Part shown: piece by piece, positions 1 through 9,208 of the stretch
Position numbering within the stretch: the stretch's first letter is position 1
Layout: each line of letters starts with the position of its first letter
Notes under the pieces: model-generated
Told to the model about the DNA's origin: nothing
Database searches by the model: none
The model's input: the letters and a program-made list of their open reading frames with translations, nothing else
Translations under genes and position numbers: made by a program
Assembly: GCF_023715465.1 (NCBI RefSeq)
Contig: NZ_JAMBOE010000004.1
Location: 434,001-498,000 of the forward strand
DNA length: 64,000 bases
Origin: Paenibacillus macerans
GTDB taxonomy: Bacteria; Bacillota; Bacilli; Paenibacillales; Paenibacillaceae
Direction: 5' to 3'

Positions 1-103
1 CAAGACAATGCTTCAAAATTTCGCTGCGCAGTTCGGCCATTTCCAGCTCCGCCTCTTTTTGCTGCTGTTTTAATTGATAATACCGCTTCACCTTTTTATC
101 CAA
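1..103 (-). CDS. Unknown protein, N-terminal part only (runs off the window)
   Basis: The open frame enters from the left edge and reads on the minus strand as a short, charged, probably helical N-terminus rich in Lys, Gln and Glu (LDKKVKRYYQLKQQQKEAEL and onward). An AAGGAG sits 10 nt before a TTG at 103-101. A GTG at 112-110 lies only 1 nt after it and is less likely. The gene lies 55 bp downstream of the subtilisin in the same direction, so it could be read through from that gene. The family is not recognised. Confidence 0.45.
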   Translation of the reverse strand, partial: MDKKVKRYYQLKQQQKEAELEMAELRSEILKHCL

Positions 104-158
104 CCTGCTCACGCTCCTTCTAAGGCATGTATATGAACGGACAAGGTGGAATAAAACT

Positions 159-3100
159 TTACTTCCTATCCTGAGTGAAAATGCGGTAGATCACGACAGC
201 CGCTTCAGCGCGGGTGGTTGCCTTCTGCGCGTCAAACTTGCCGGCAGCTTTGCCCTTCATCACGCCAAGCTTGGCAACGAGGTCAACCGCTTCCTTCGCC
301 CAACCCGGGATTTGCGCCTGATCGGTGAAGCCGGAAGGTGCCGAAGCTGTTCCTGCCGTCCCCAGGTAAGCCAGCGCCTTGGACAAAATAACCGCCATTT
401 CGGCGCGGGTAATCTGCCGGTTTGGCCCAAAGGTGCCGTCTTCGTAGCCGGCAACAAAGCCTTTGGCAGCCGCTATGCCCACCGTCTCCGCGAACCAACT
501 GCCGGCTGGAACGTCGCTGAATTGAGCTTTTCCGCCCGCGCGCTCATCCGCTTCCAGCTCCAGCGCCCGAACCAGCAGCGAGACGAATTCGGCTCGGGTG
601 ACTTTTGAGCCCGGGGCAAATACATTTGCGCTCATCCCGGTCACGATGTTTTGAGCCGCCAAAACCCCAATTTCGTTCACCGCCCACGGATAACCCGCCT
701 CGCTTACGTCGGCGAACGAAATTTCTCTGGCCATGAACATGTAACGGCTGAAGCCGCTCAAATGAGCCACCACTCTATCGTTAACAAGCCGCCCTGCGCG
801 CTGTTCAAGTACACTTTTGTCGCCAAGCTTAAATAGGCCGATCTTTTTCCCGTTTACGCCTCCCGCGTTCAGGGCGCTTAAAGGAATCGAAGCCTTGGCT
901 GGCTGACGGAACACCACGTTTTCGATTGTCTTTCCGTCTTTATCCAAAATGGCTAAATCGTAACAAACCCCAAGCGGCTTCAGTTCCGAGCCAAGCTTCA
1001 GCCCCTCGATCCACGTGTTTGTGTCGGCTTCGGAAGCAGGCGTGACCTGCACAAAAGCCGCCTCCGAAGCCGGGATGGCCCCGGCTGGAACCGTAATCGT
1101 AAAGCCGTTTGGCAAAGTAATGACCGTTGGCTCATTCGCTTTGATCGCTTCTTTTACCGCCTGGCTGGGAGACGATTGTTCTTGTTGTTCTTGTTGTACT
1201 CGTTGTTCTTGTTGGTCTTGCTGATTTTGTGTTGATTCTCCACTGCTATTCTTTCCGTCGCTGCTGCCGGAGGAGGCTGCCGTGACAGTAACGCCTACGG
1301 TCACCGCCAAACCTTCATAGGTAATGCCGATGTTGGTTTTGCCGGCTTTATGCGCGGTCACCGTCCCTTTGGACACGGTTACGATTTGCGGATCCTCCGG
1401 CGCGTAATAAACCGCATAAGTCACGTCCGTGACCGTCCCGCCGGTGTCCTTGTAAGCGACGGCCAACTGGCCGGTTTCCCCTTTTTTAAGGGATAGGTTT
1501 TGCGGGGTTACTTGCAGTTCGGCCTGCTTTTCAACCGTCACTTGAGCATCGGAGACCAAACCGACCGGAATTTCGTTTCCATCCTGATCGTACAATGCCA
1601 GGTTAGCTACCTGGAATGTATATTGCCCGGCGGGTGCCCCCTGAAACGTAAAGGTAGCCAAAGAACCATCGCCGGCATACCCTTGTGCGTCATTCAAGCG
1701 CTCCATCAATTCAAATCGGGTTTGACCGTTATCCTGTTCATACACCGCCTTCGCCACTGTCAGCGGGCGATCCGGGTTTTGCTCAGCCTGGCGGGCGCTA
1801 AGTTCAGGACTTGGTGCAACGCTGACCTGTTCCAAACCACTGCTGTACAACAAATCGAATTTGGCGGCATAGACGGCCTCCGTCACCGAGAACAGCACAT
1901 CCAGTTTAAATGGCTCATCCTGCTGTACCCGGGAAGCCTCCACAAAGGGAGTGACGTAACCGGAAAGCTTATAATTAACCACGTGGGCTGGAGTTGCCAA
2001 TCCGTTACCCGCCAAGTCGTATACGTAAACTTCAAACGTATTATTTCCTGGTGTAATCGGAGCCTCAATGGTGAAATGGCCCGTGCCGTCAACGGTTCCA
2101 TCCATCTGTTCCCACTCACCGTCCCCGTTGCCGTCAAACAAAGCGGCCACACCAATCACATCGCTCACAGCCGCCCCGGTCTCGGAAACGAGCAAATCGA
2201 TCAGCAAATCTTTCGTCACCTGGCCGGAGATCACCCCTTGAAGGCTGGCCGTATCCACCTCAATAGCAGGGTCGCTTAACTGCGAGACCGGAGCCCCCCT
2301 ATCAACGATAAACGCCGCGAGCTGATCCTCCAAAGGCACGGCATCCGCCAAGCTGGTGCCGATCCAAGGCACCAACAGGTAACCGTCATCCGGAAGGTCC
2401 AATCCGTCCCAACTTCGAAGCGCATAGCTGCCCGGAGAAAGGCCGTCCTCAACTTCAATCAACGTACCAAGCCAAGTGCTGTCCAGTGTGAAAACATCCA
2501 GGGAAAAATACTCGGTATTTTCATTAACCGTAAACGTGATGTCCGTTGTATCAAGTTGGCCATCTCCGTCCGGCGAGAACGGATTCGGAGTTAATGCGAG
2601 GTCCGTAACGACATCCGCCTGCGGGACTTCGCCGGCGTAAACCGAAACCGGCATATGGATGACGTGGCCGCTCGCAGATTCCGTCAGGATCAGCTCGCCT
2701 TCATAACGCTGACTAACAGCTTCTTCCGGCACTTCCACCGTTACGGTGAACGATGTTTCCCCGCCTACCGCAACCTTGGCCCCGGTTTCGGACAAGATTA
2801 ATGCTACGGGAGAATCGCCGCCATACCAATTTGATTCAATAGAATAGTCCGACGCTTCCCCGACGATATCTTTAACGATGACCTCACGCTGCGCCGATGA
2901 ACCGTAGCCGACATAACCAAATGACAGGCTGCCCGTATAGTACGCCGCAGGCTCATCGCCATCGACGGAATGGGTTACGTCCTCGGCCAGCGCCACCGCC
3001 TTCGCTTCGACAACCTGGTCCAGGGCGACGCGCCCGGCTCCCTGATCCATATGTGAGTAGCGGTTGCCGCTGCGGTCGGACAACTTAAACGCATTATTCA

Positions 3101-5018
3101 TCAGCAGCGCTTTGATTTCGTAAGCTCCAAGCTCGGGGTAATGTTGCTTAAGCAGCGCCGCTGCTCCCGCGATATGCGGGGCGGCCATGCTTGTGCCGTT
3201 CTGCGCTTTATACCAGCCTTCATAACCCGGCACGCTGGAACGGATGGCGACGCCCGGCGCGGAAATATCCGGCTTGATGTCATAGGAAGGTTTGGACGGA
3301 CCACGCGAGCTGAAAGCGGCCATAATGTCCTGTTCGACCGTCGAGCCAAACTCAGCCGTAAGTTCCTGCTGATCGAGCGCAGCCTTGATCCGCCCTCCAT
3401 CCGCCCCGGACAACGCGTAAACCGGGATCGTCGCATCGGCGTCACCCAGAGTACCGCTTTCCAACGCTTCCGGCAGATTGTTGTAGATCATTGCGGCCAG
3501 GGCTCCGGAAGTTTGAGCGTTTAATACTTTTTCCGCAAAAGGAATTTCTCCGCGTTTAATGAAAGCGACTTTCCCGCTTAAATCCTTGCCCTCAAAATCG
3601 CCCGGTTTGCCTAACCCGGCATCAACGAGTGGATAGGACTCGGTCAAGTTTTCCAGGCCTGCCGATTTATCGAACGTGTCCATATAAAACGCTTCGCCTT
3701 CCAGCTCGGCAATTTTCATCACCGGCGTATTGAGCGGAGGTTTGGAAGCGCCGACCGTGATCACCAGTTCCGCGCTGCCCGGATCCCCTACCGTGGCCTC
3801 TTCGGGACCGGAGTTGCCGCTGGATACGACCGCGATAACGCCCGCCTTCATCGCATTGTTGACGGCCACGGAATCCGCCGACTGCTCATTGTTGGAATCC
3901 GAGCCCAGCGACAGGTTGATGACGTCCATCCCATCCTCCACCGCTCGCTCGATTCCGGCGATCACGTTCTCCGTCGTACCGCTGCCATACGGGCCCAGCA
4001 CCTTGTACGCATGGATTTCCGCTGCCGGCGCGACGCCTTCGATCCCCGCTTGACCATTTCCGCCTGCGCCGCGCCCGGCGACGATCCCGGACACATGGGT
4101 GCCGTGCGAAGTCCAATACGGTCTGCCGTCCTCGTTTACCTCCGGAAGTGTCGGATCTTTTTCCCGCGCTTTCTCGTAATCTTCCTTGGTCGTTTCGTAC
4201 GGCTCGTTATCCTCGTTCACGAAATCGTATCCCCAGTCACCGTCCGGTACGGCGGCGGCCAGATCGGGATGATCCTTGGCCACGCCGGTGTCAATGACCC
4301 CGACCTTGATCCCCTGGCCTTTGATTCCTTGATCCCAAAAAGCCTCGCTGCCGATAAACGGAACACTGCCCAAAGGAGCGGACGGGGCTTCTTCTTCGGC
4401 GGTGACATACACCTCGTTATTTGGGTACACCGCTTTGACCCCGGGAAGCTTAAGCAAATTCTCCACCTGATTGGCGGCGATCGTTAAGGAAAAACCGTTA
4501 AAAATCTCCGAATAAGCGCGGTTGAATTTGGCATTCAATTTGCTGATCGCTTGCTTTTTGAACGTTTGCTGCTCTGAATTCACCGTTTGCTTGTGCGCGG
4601 ACAACGACTTGCTGCTGCTCAGCTTGCTCCCGGCCGCTTCGAACACCTTGACCGGAGCTTCCCGCAATTCTACGATGACGGAAATCCGTCCCGTGTTATC
4701 CGATTGAGGTACGAAGTTTTGCGGTTCCGCCGCGGAAGCCGGAGAGGCCTCCTGCCGCTCCAGTTGCATTCCTTCACCAGCCAAAGGCGTTTTTGCCGAC
4801 TTCGCATTGGCGGTCTCTTTCTTGCTTAGCAGCTTAAAATCCTTCGCCTTGATCGCATCAAGCGCTGCGGGGTCGACGGGATTCAGCCTGGAAGCGGCAA
4901 TCCTTCCTGCTTCCATTCCCTGCCGAGCGCCATCCTCAGCCTCAGCCCCCGCCACCGGCAGCAGCAGCGAAAACGCCAGCAGGAAGCTTAATAGCCCTGC
5001 GACAACTCTCTTGCTCAA
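159..5018 (-). CDS. Giant secreted subtilisin-like serine protease with three C-terminal SLH domains
   Basis: About 1619 residues. The TTG at 5018 follows GAGAGGGAG at good spacing and opens straight into a signal peptide (SKRVVAGLLSFLLAF...AGAEA). An ATG at 5039 and the longer open frame lack a ribosome site. Order from the N-terminus: inhibitor_I9-like propeptide (about 112-205), S8 catalytic domain with Asp243 (VIDTG), His305 (SHGTHVSG) and Ser610 (NGTSMAAPH), and a PA insert (about 455-555). Then come Fn3/FlgD-like beta domains with SPDGDGQLD, a cohesin-like domain, a Big2 domain, a Gln-rich linker and three SLH repeats. The SLH repeats should hold the enzyme on the cell wall under the S-layer. 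The catalytic triad is complete, so it should be active. The substrate cannot be told from sequence. Confidence 0.93.
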   Translation of the reverse strand: MSKRVVAGLLSFLLAFSLLLPVAGAEAEDGARQGMEAGRIAASRLNPVDPAALDAIKAKDFKLLSKKETANAKSAKTPLAGEGMQLERQEASPASAAEPQNFVPQSDNTGRISVIVELREAPVKVFEAAGSKLSSSKSLSAHKQTVNSEQQTFKKQAISKLNAKFNRAYSEIFNGFSLTIAANQVENLLKLPGVKAVYPNNEVYVTAEEEAPSAPLGSVPFIGSEAFWDQGIKGQGIKVGVIDTGVAKDHPDLAAAVPDGDWGYDFVNEDNEPYETTKEDYEKAREKDPTLPEVNEDGRPYWTSHGTHVSGIVAGRGAGGNGQAGIEGVAPAAEIHAYKVLGPYGSGTTENVIAGIERAVEDGMDVINLSLGSDSNNEQSADSVAVNNAMKAGVIAVVSSGNSGPEEATVGDPGSAELVITVGASKPPLNTPVMKIAELEGEAFYMDTFDKSAGLENLTESYPLVDAGLGKPGDFEGKDLSGKVAFIKRGEIPFAEKVLNAQTSGALAAMIYNNLPEALESGTLGDADATIPVYALSGADGGRIKAALDQQELTAEFGSTVEQDIMAAFSSRGPSKPSYDIKPDISAPGVAIRSSVPGYEGWYKAQNGTSMAAPHIAGAAALLKQHYPELGAYEIKALLMNNAFKLSDRSGNRYSHMDQGAGRVALDQVVEAKAVALAEDVTHSVDGDEPAAYYTGSLSFGYVGYGSSAQREVIVKDIVGEASDYSIESNWYGGDSPVALILSETGAKVAVGGETSFTVTVEVPEEAVSQRYEGELILTESASGHVIHMPVSVYAGEVPQADVVTDLALTPNPFSPDGDGQLDTTDITFTVNENTEYFSLDVFTLDSTWLGTLIEVEDGLSPGSYALRSWDGLDLPDDGYLLVPWIGTSLADAVPLEDQLAAFIVDRGAPVSQLSDPAIEVDTASLQGVISGQVTKDLLIDLLVSETGAAVSDVIGVAALFDGNGDGEWEQMDGTVDGTGHFTIEAPITPGNNTFEVYVYDLAGNGLATPAHVVNYKLSGYVTPFVEASRVQQDEPFKLDVLFSVTEAVYAAKFDLLYSSGLEQVSVAPSPELSARQAEQNPDRPLTVAKAVYEQDNGQTRFELMERLNDAQGYAGDGSLATFTFQGAPAGQYTFQVANLALYDQDGNEIPVGLVSDAQVTVEKQAELQVTPQNLSLKKGETGQLAVAYKDTGGTVTDVTYAVYYAPEDPQIVTVSKGTVTAHKAGKTNIGITYEGLAVTVGVTVTAASSGSSDGKNSSGESTQNQQDQQEQRVQQEQQEQSSPSQAVKEAIKANEPTVITLPNGFTITVPAGAIPASEAAFVQVTPASEADTNTWIEGLKLGSELKPLGVCYDLAILDKDGKTIENVVFRQPAKASIPLSALNAGGVNGKKIGLFKLGDKSVLEQRAGRLVNDRVVAHLSGFSRYMFMAREISFADVSEAGYPWAVNEIGVLAAQNIVTGMSANVFAPGSKVTRAEFVSLLVRALELEADERAGGKAQFSDVPAGSWFAETVGIAAAKGFVAGYEDGTFGPNRQITRAEMAVILSKALAYLGTAGTASAPSGFTDQAQIPGWAKEAVDLVAKLGVMKGKAAGKFDAQKATTRAEAAVVIYRIFTQDRK
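1168..1245 (-). repeat. In-frame triplet tract coding a Gln/Glu-rich linker
   Basis: Runs of ttg/ttc triplets on the plus strand encode the QQEQ-type linker between the Big2 domain and the C-terminal part of the protease. Length changes in multiples of three would keep the frame. Confidence 0.6.
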
Positions 5019-5140
5019 ACTATCACTCTCCCTCTCCATATGTAGTTTTCTAGAAGCCGAAACAAGTTGACATATAATATTTATTTGGGGAATTACAATA
5101 AATTCCCATTTTATTTTGCAAAGAAAGCTCAGCGAAAACC

Positions 5141-5340
5141 ATAAGGACAAAAAATGTCGCTATTCCGGCGATCCCCGTCCATTTGCGAGAAATAGAGGAA
5201 GTTTATGTCGCTATTTACTCGAATCGCAAGGGAATGCCTGCGTTCTGGGACCCTTCATAAGAAAATAAGGACAAAAAATTCCGCTAATGGGGATAAACAT
5301 GCTTGGCTTCGGAAAATAAGAACTTAAAGTTCCGCTATTT
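5141..5340. repeat. Intergenic repeat family A: four units spaced 51-73-51 bp
   Basis: Four related units of about 27 bp begin at 5141, 5190, 5262 and 5313. They share an ATAAGGA-type left half and a TCCGCTATT or GTCGCTATT right half, making each a loose palindrome. Aligned on the same ATA, successive offsets are 51, 73 and 51 bp. The array fills most of the gap between the protease and the soluble chemoreceptor. No gene is seen in 5019-5606. Confidence 0.7.
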
Positions 5341-5408
5341 TGAAGGCCTACGGTTCTTCGTCGTTCCAGTCGCAGGTTGTTAAGCGCCAATTTCTAGGTT
5401 GAACCCCA

Positions 5409-5453
5409 AAAAAAGCCCGGAACCCGCTGCTATAGCGTAATTTCCAGGCTTTC
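5409..5453 (-). terminator. Hairpin followed by a T run on the minus strand
   Basis: Read on the minus strand, AAAGCCTGGAA pairs with TTCCGGGCTTT and runs into seven T. No minus-strand gene is seen directly upstream, so it may be a leader attenuator of the protease transcript or a relic. Confidence 0.4.
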
Positions 5454-5606
5454 CGCATGGTTTATATTTATCGGCACCTACGATTCTATTATCGTTCTGC
5501 AAACTAGGAAGCTGACAAAATTTTAAATTCTTTTATATTAAAAAAAATCATCAAATGCCGATATTTTCTTATACGCATCTATATCAGGGGGAGGACAAGA
5601 ACATAC

Positions 5607-6428
5607 ATGGATATTATTGCTGCACTGGTACAAGCCGCACCTTATTTCAAGCAAATTCATTCCCAGGATATTATGATTGGTATTACGGACCGGGAGATTT
5701 TTCATTATTACGCTCCCAGCCGGACGCTGGATTTCGGTCTGGTCAAAGGAAGTCCGGTCCCTCCCGAAGATCCGACCCTGATGAATGCCTTGGCCGGACA
5801 AAGAACGATCAACCGGCTTCCGGCGGAAATTTACGGCAATCCGGTCATTTCCGCTGGCGTGCCCATTTACGGTCAGGATCAGGAAGTCATCGGGGCATTT
5901 GCCATCGCGTACACGCTGGAAAATGAACAAAAGCTTGAAGCGTTGATGGAGGAAGTGAACGGGATCACCGGCCATTTGGTCGATATGGTTCAGAATGTGG
6001 CGGCCCATTCGGAGGAACTGTCCGCGACAACCGAGCAAATTCTCGAAAACACCCGCAAGACGGTGGAGGATTCGGAACAGGTAGGCAAAGTGGCCGGACT
6101 TATCCGCGAAATTTCCGAGCAAACGAATCTGCTGGGCCTGAACGCCGCCATCGAGGCCGCTCGCGTGGGCGAGCTTGGAGCCGGCTTCGGAGTTGTGGCG
6201 AACGAAGTCCGCAAGCTGTCGGTCCATTCCAAAGAGGCGACGCAGAACATCGAAAAATCGCTGGTTACCGTACAACGCTCCATCGAGCAGATGGAGAGGG
6301 AAATTCAATCGATCGCCGCCTCCTCCAATGTTCAGGCGGAGCTCGTCAATGAATTCAGCGAGGTCATCGACCGCCTTAACCAGGCCAGCAAGGAAATGGC
6401 CGGGTTTATCCAGTCGTTCACGAGATAG
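5607..6428 (+). CDS. Soluble methyl-accepting chemotaxis protein (YfmS-like)
   Basis: A 273-residue cytoplasmic chemoreceptor with no membrane segment. Residues 1-115 form a PAS/GAF-like sensory part. Residues about 125-273 carry the MCP signalling hairpin with the conserved tip ([18 protein letters not shown] and [13 protein letters not shown]), the part that contacts CheA and CheW. Domain layout and size match B. subtilis YfmS. The ATG at 5607 has GGGGGAGG upstream at a rather long 12-nt spacing and there is no better in-frame start. The gene stands alone between two repeat-filled gaps. The ligand is unknown. Confidence 0.88.
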   Translation: MDIIAALVQAAPYFKQIHSQDIMIGITDREIFHYYAPSRTLDFGLVKGSPVPPEDPTLMNALAGQRTINRLPAEIYGNPVISAGVPIYGQDQEVIGAFAIAYTLENEQKLEALMEEVNGITGHLVDMVQNVAAHSEELSATTEQILENTRKTVEDSEQVGKVAGLIREISEQTNLLGLNAAIEAARVGELGAGFGVVANEVRKLSVHSKEATQNIEKSLVTVQRSIEQMEREIQSIAASSNVQAELVNEFSEVIDRLNQASKEMAGFIQSFTR

Positions 6429-6487
6429 TTTGTCGGGAACCGCGGAGAATTCCGCCTACCGTTGAGCGTTTTCCTAGTTTAAACGAA

Positions 6488-6532
6488 AGTGGGGCCATCA
6501 AAAGTCATGCAGATGACTAGGATGGCCCCACT
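6488..6532. terminator. Long perfect hairpin downstream of the soluble chemoreceptor
   Basis: AGTGGGGCCATC pairs with GATGGCCCCACT, and an inner AGTCAT/ATGACT arm extends the stem. There is no T run on either side, so it may be an atypical terminator or an RNA-stability hairpin. Confidence 0.5.
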
Positions 6533-6585
6533 GAAATGTATCGACATTAATTTCACTAGCGTTGCATCAAATTCACACAACTATT

Positions 6586-6720
6586 CTAACGGTTGCCATG
6601 GCGCTTATTTCACTGAAACCCAGCCAATTTTGCTTAGATTCAGGTAAATAACGACGCTCACAACCGTTAGAATTTAGAAAAGGGCTTTTTTCGCAAAATA
6701 GCCGTTGCTACAACCGTTAG
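6586..6720. repeat. Intergenic repeat family B, copy 1 (composite inverted repeat)
   Basis: CTAACGGTTG at 6586 is answered by its reverse complement CAACCGTTAG at 6661 and again at 6711 (offsets 75 and 50). Inside the first pair a GCGCTTATTT is matched by AAATAACGACGC. A second copy with the same offsets lies at 24912-25048. The rest of 6429-6827 shows no gene. Confidence 0.8.
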
Positions 6721-6827
6721 ATCTCTGGCGCACGATAGTTTCGATTCGAAAACCTGAGCAATCGCGGAAATGTGGAAAATATTAGGTCTACAACTTTGTA
6801 TTTTTTGCCCTTATGTTATTCGCCTTA

Positions 6828-7595
6828 TCAGTAAACGAACAAATCGCCCGCCTTCGCCGCTTCCGCTGCACTCCCGCCATTCCCGGCACTCCCTGCACTC
6901 CCGGACGCCCCCTGACGGTTTCCTCTGATAAAATATTCATAACGCCCAAGCCGCTTAAGCGCCTCTTGGTCCGGCTGCCAAACCCAGGCCTCGATTTCCG
7001 ACTGGCAGCGATGGTCCCGGAATGCGGCCAGCTTGGCCGGCAAGTGGCTCTGCACGTCGATTTTTACGATATCGCTGCGGGTGTAGCCAAAAACCTCCGG
7101 CCGCTCCATGGCGTCGCCGAAAGAAATGAAATATAACGCTCCCCGCTCGCCGAGCCGCCGGAAAGCCGCCGTTGTTGCCTTGCCTATTGCGCAGTGGTCG
7201 GGATGGCCGCCTAGCTTCTCATGGAAAGTAAGCACCACATCCGGCTCGATCTCCTCCATCAATCCGGCGATGCGGCCGATCAACAGCTCCTCGTCGATAA
7301 ACTCAACCGTTTTGTCGCGAATGTCCAAAAACCGCAAATCGCGGATGCCGAGGCTGGCGCAGGCGTTCCGCAGCTCCTGTTCCCGGGCCGCGCCCATCGT
7401 CTCCCGGTTCAAATACAGGGGATTGCCCATGCGCCGCCCCATTTCGCCCCGCGTGGCGCTGACCAGCGTGATTTCCACGCCCTCATGGGCGTATTTTGCC
7501 AAAGTTGCCCCGCAAATAAAGCTCTCGTCGTCCGGGTGAGCGAAGACGGCCAGCAGTTTGCGTGTACGTTGTTCTGTCAGATTCGTTGTATTCAT
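6828..7595 (-). CDS. bshB2: PIG-L family deacetylase, bacillithiol biosynthesis (BshB2-like)
   Basis: 255 residues of the LmbE/PIG-L fold. The zinc-binding motif FAHPDDES is at about 17-24 and HPDHCAIG further in. GEMGRRMGNP and the LGIRDLRFL-DIRDKTVEF stretch match BshB2/YojG of Bacillus. The enzyme removes the acetyl group from N-acetylglucosaminyl-malate in bacillithiol synthesis, or acts on bacillithiol conjugates. AAAGGAG stands 11 nt before the ATG, and the ATG overlaps the stop of the yojF-like gene (ATGA), so translation is coupled. The last about 25 residues are a Gly/Ala/Ser-rich tail that is probably not part of the fold. Confidence 0.85.
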   Translation of the reverse strand: MNTTNLTEQRTRKLLAVFAHPDDESFICGATLAKYAHEGVEITLVSATRGEMGRRMGNPLYLNRETMGAAREQELRNACASLGIRDLRFLDIRDKTVEFIDEELLIGRIAGLMEEIEPDVVLTFHEKLGGHPDHCAIGKATTAAFRRLGERGALYFISFGDAMERPEVFGYTRSDIVKIDVQSHLPAKLAAFRDHRCQSEIEAWVWQPDQEALKRLGRYEYFIRGNRQGASGSAGSAGNGGSAAEAAKAGDLFVY

Positions 7596-7906
7596 TCCGG
7601 AAACGGCTCCTTTCCAAGATGCAGGGCTACGTTCATCCGGCCCCGCTCATCATAGCCCGCCAGCAAAAGGCGCCCCAACTCGTCTACCTCATAATGCGTG
7701 AGCTCCTCGATGCGCAGCCAGCCGTGCCCGTCAAACCGCAGCGCGGCCCGGTAAGGACCTTCCCCGGCGATAAAAGCTTCCGTCACACTCACTTTAAAAT
7801 TGCGTACGAACATATAAGAAGTCGCCTCGCCGTGAACATACGCTGCCGCGCCCGCAAAAGCCCGAAGCTCCTTCTCCACTTGCTCTCTGTCGATTGGTTT
7901 CATCAT
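7592..7906 (-). CDS. yojF: YojF-like protein (DUF1806)
   Basis: A small protein of about 104 residues starting MMKPIDREQVEKEL. The start at 7906 is chosen because AAAGGA lies 8 nt upstream; longer reading has no ribosome site. It overlaps the deacetylase by 4 nt, the same order as yojF-yojG in B. subtilis, and that neighbourhood is the main support for the name. The molecular role is not established; it may assist the deacetylase. Confidence 0.8.
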   Translation of the reverse strand: MMKPIDREQVEKELRAFAGAAAYVHGEATSYMFVRNFKVSVTEAFIAGEGPYRAALRFDGHGWLRIEELTHYEVDELGRLLLAGYDERGRMNVALHLGKEPFPE

Positions 7907-7974
7907 AAATGCATTCCTTTGCTGCCGTATTTTTTCGCACATCTGCACGACCTTGCTTTCTTTTTTACAGTACC

Positions 7975-8002
7975 ATTATACTCGTCCCGCCCGGATTAAC
8001 AA
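7975..8002 (-). promoter_or_regulatory. Sigma-A-type promoter for yojF-bshB2
   Basis: On the minus strand TTGTTA (8002-7997) and TATAAT (7980-7975) are separated by 16 bp, about 70 bp before the yojF start. Confidence 0.6.
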
Positions 8003-8152
8003 TAAACTAAATTGCGGCCGCCCTTGAAAACCGCGTCTTCCCTATGTCAAAATAATGGAGGGCCGGGCTGTTCCGCATGATCTTATGGCATCGCTTACAC
8101 ATTTTCCAACCGAACAACCCAGCACCTAATCCGCTTTAAGGAGGAATCACGA

Positions 8153-9070
8153 ATGAGAACGATCAAGTTTGGAACGAGCTCGCTGGAAGTGCCGGTCGTG
8201 GCCGTTGGCTGCATGCGCATAAATTCTTTGGACAAACCCGCAGCGGAACGTTTTGTACAAACCGCGCTGGAGGAAGGGGCCAACTTTTTCGATCACGCCG
8301 ATATATACGGCGGCGGAGCCTGCGAGGAAATTTTCGCCGAAGCCATCCATATGACGGGCGATGTCCGGGAAAAGATCATCCTGCAGTCGAAATGCGGCAT
8401 TCGCCAGGGAAGCTTTGACTTTTCCAAGGAGCATATTTTGGCGTCCGTTGACGGCAGCCTGAAACGGCTGAAAACCGATTATCTCGACGTGCTGCTGCTG
8501 CACCGCCCCGACACCCTCGTGGAGCCGGAGGAAGTCGCCGAAGCGTTCGATCAACTGCAAAGCTCCGGCAAGGTGCGCCATTTCGGTGTTTCCAACCAGA
8601 ATCCGATGCAGATCCAGCTGCTGAAAAAACACGTCAAACAACCGATCGTGGCCAACCAGTTACAACTCAGCATCACCAACGCCACGATGATTTCGAGCGG
8701 CATCAACGTCAACATGGAAAACGCCTCGGCCGTAAACCGCGACGGCAGCGTGCTCGATTTCTGCCGGCTGCACGACATTACGATTCAGCCTTGGTCGCCG
8801 TTCCAATACGGATTTTTCGAAGGCGCGTTCCTGGGGAGCGATAAATTCCCCGAGCTCAATCAAAAAATCGACGAAATCGCCGGCAAATACGGCGTAACCA
8901 ACACGACCATCGCGATCGCCTGGCTGCTACGCCATCCAGCGCAGATGCAGCCGGTGATCGGCACGATGAACGCCCAGCGGCTTAAAGATTGCTGCAAAGC
9001 GGCCGACATTCGCCTCACCCGCGAGGAATGGTACGAAATTTACCGCGCGGCGGGCAACGTGCTGCCTTAA
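8153..9070 (+). CDS. Aldo/keto reductase (YdhF-like)
   Basis: 305 residues of the AKR (alpha/beta)8 barrel. The tetrad can be seen as Asp and Tyr in FFDHADIYGGG, Lys in LQSKCGI and His in LLLHRPD. The NADPH-site segment PVIGTMNAQRL is near the C-terminus. AAGGAGG precedes the ATG at good spacing. The gene is monocistronic; the next gene reads the other way. Like most of this family it should reduce small aldehydes or ketones with NADPH; the substrate cannot be named. A second member is at 57085-58062. Confidence 0.88.
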   Translation: MRTIKFGTSSLEVPVVAVGCMRINSLDKPAAERFVQTALEEGANFFDHADIYGGGACEEIFAEAIHMTGDVREKIILQSKCGIRQGSFDFSKEHILASVDGSLKRLKTDYLDVLLLHRPDTLVEPEEVAEAFDQLQSSGKVRHFGVSNQNPMQIQLLKKHVKQPIVANQLQLSITNATMISSGINVNMENASAVNRDGSVLDFCRLHDITIQPWSPFQYGFFEGAFLGSDKFPELNQKIDEIAGKYGVTNTTIAIAWLLRHPAQMQPVIGTMNAQRLKDCCKAADIRLTREEWYEIYRAAGNVLP

Positions 9071-9208
9071 AACGTTTTGCCTAAAAAAAAGTGCTGCCGT
9101 AAGGCGCAATCAGGCTCTCAAACTTCCATATCCATCATCCGCCCCCGACCTTGCCAACGACGGTCCGGGGCATTTTGTCGCGGCGGCTCTCGCTTAGGCT
9201 GCGGCCGC

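Noticed and set aside
5067..5080. TTGACA directly followed by TATAAT on the plus strand
   Set aside because: No spacer between the hexamers, so not a promoter, and no plus-strand gene follows closely.
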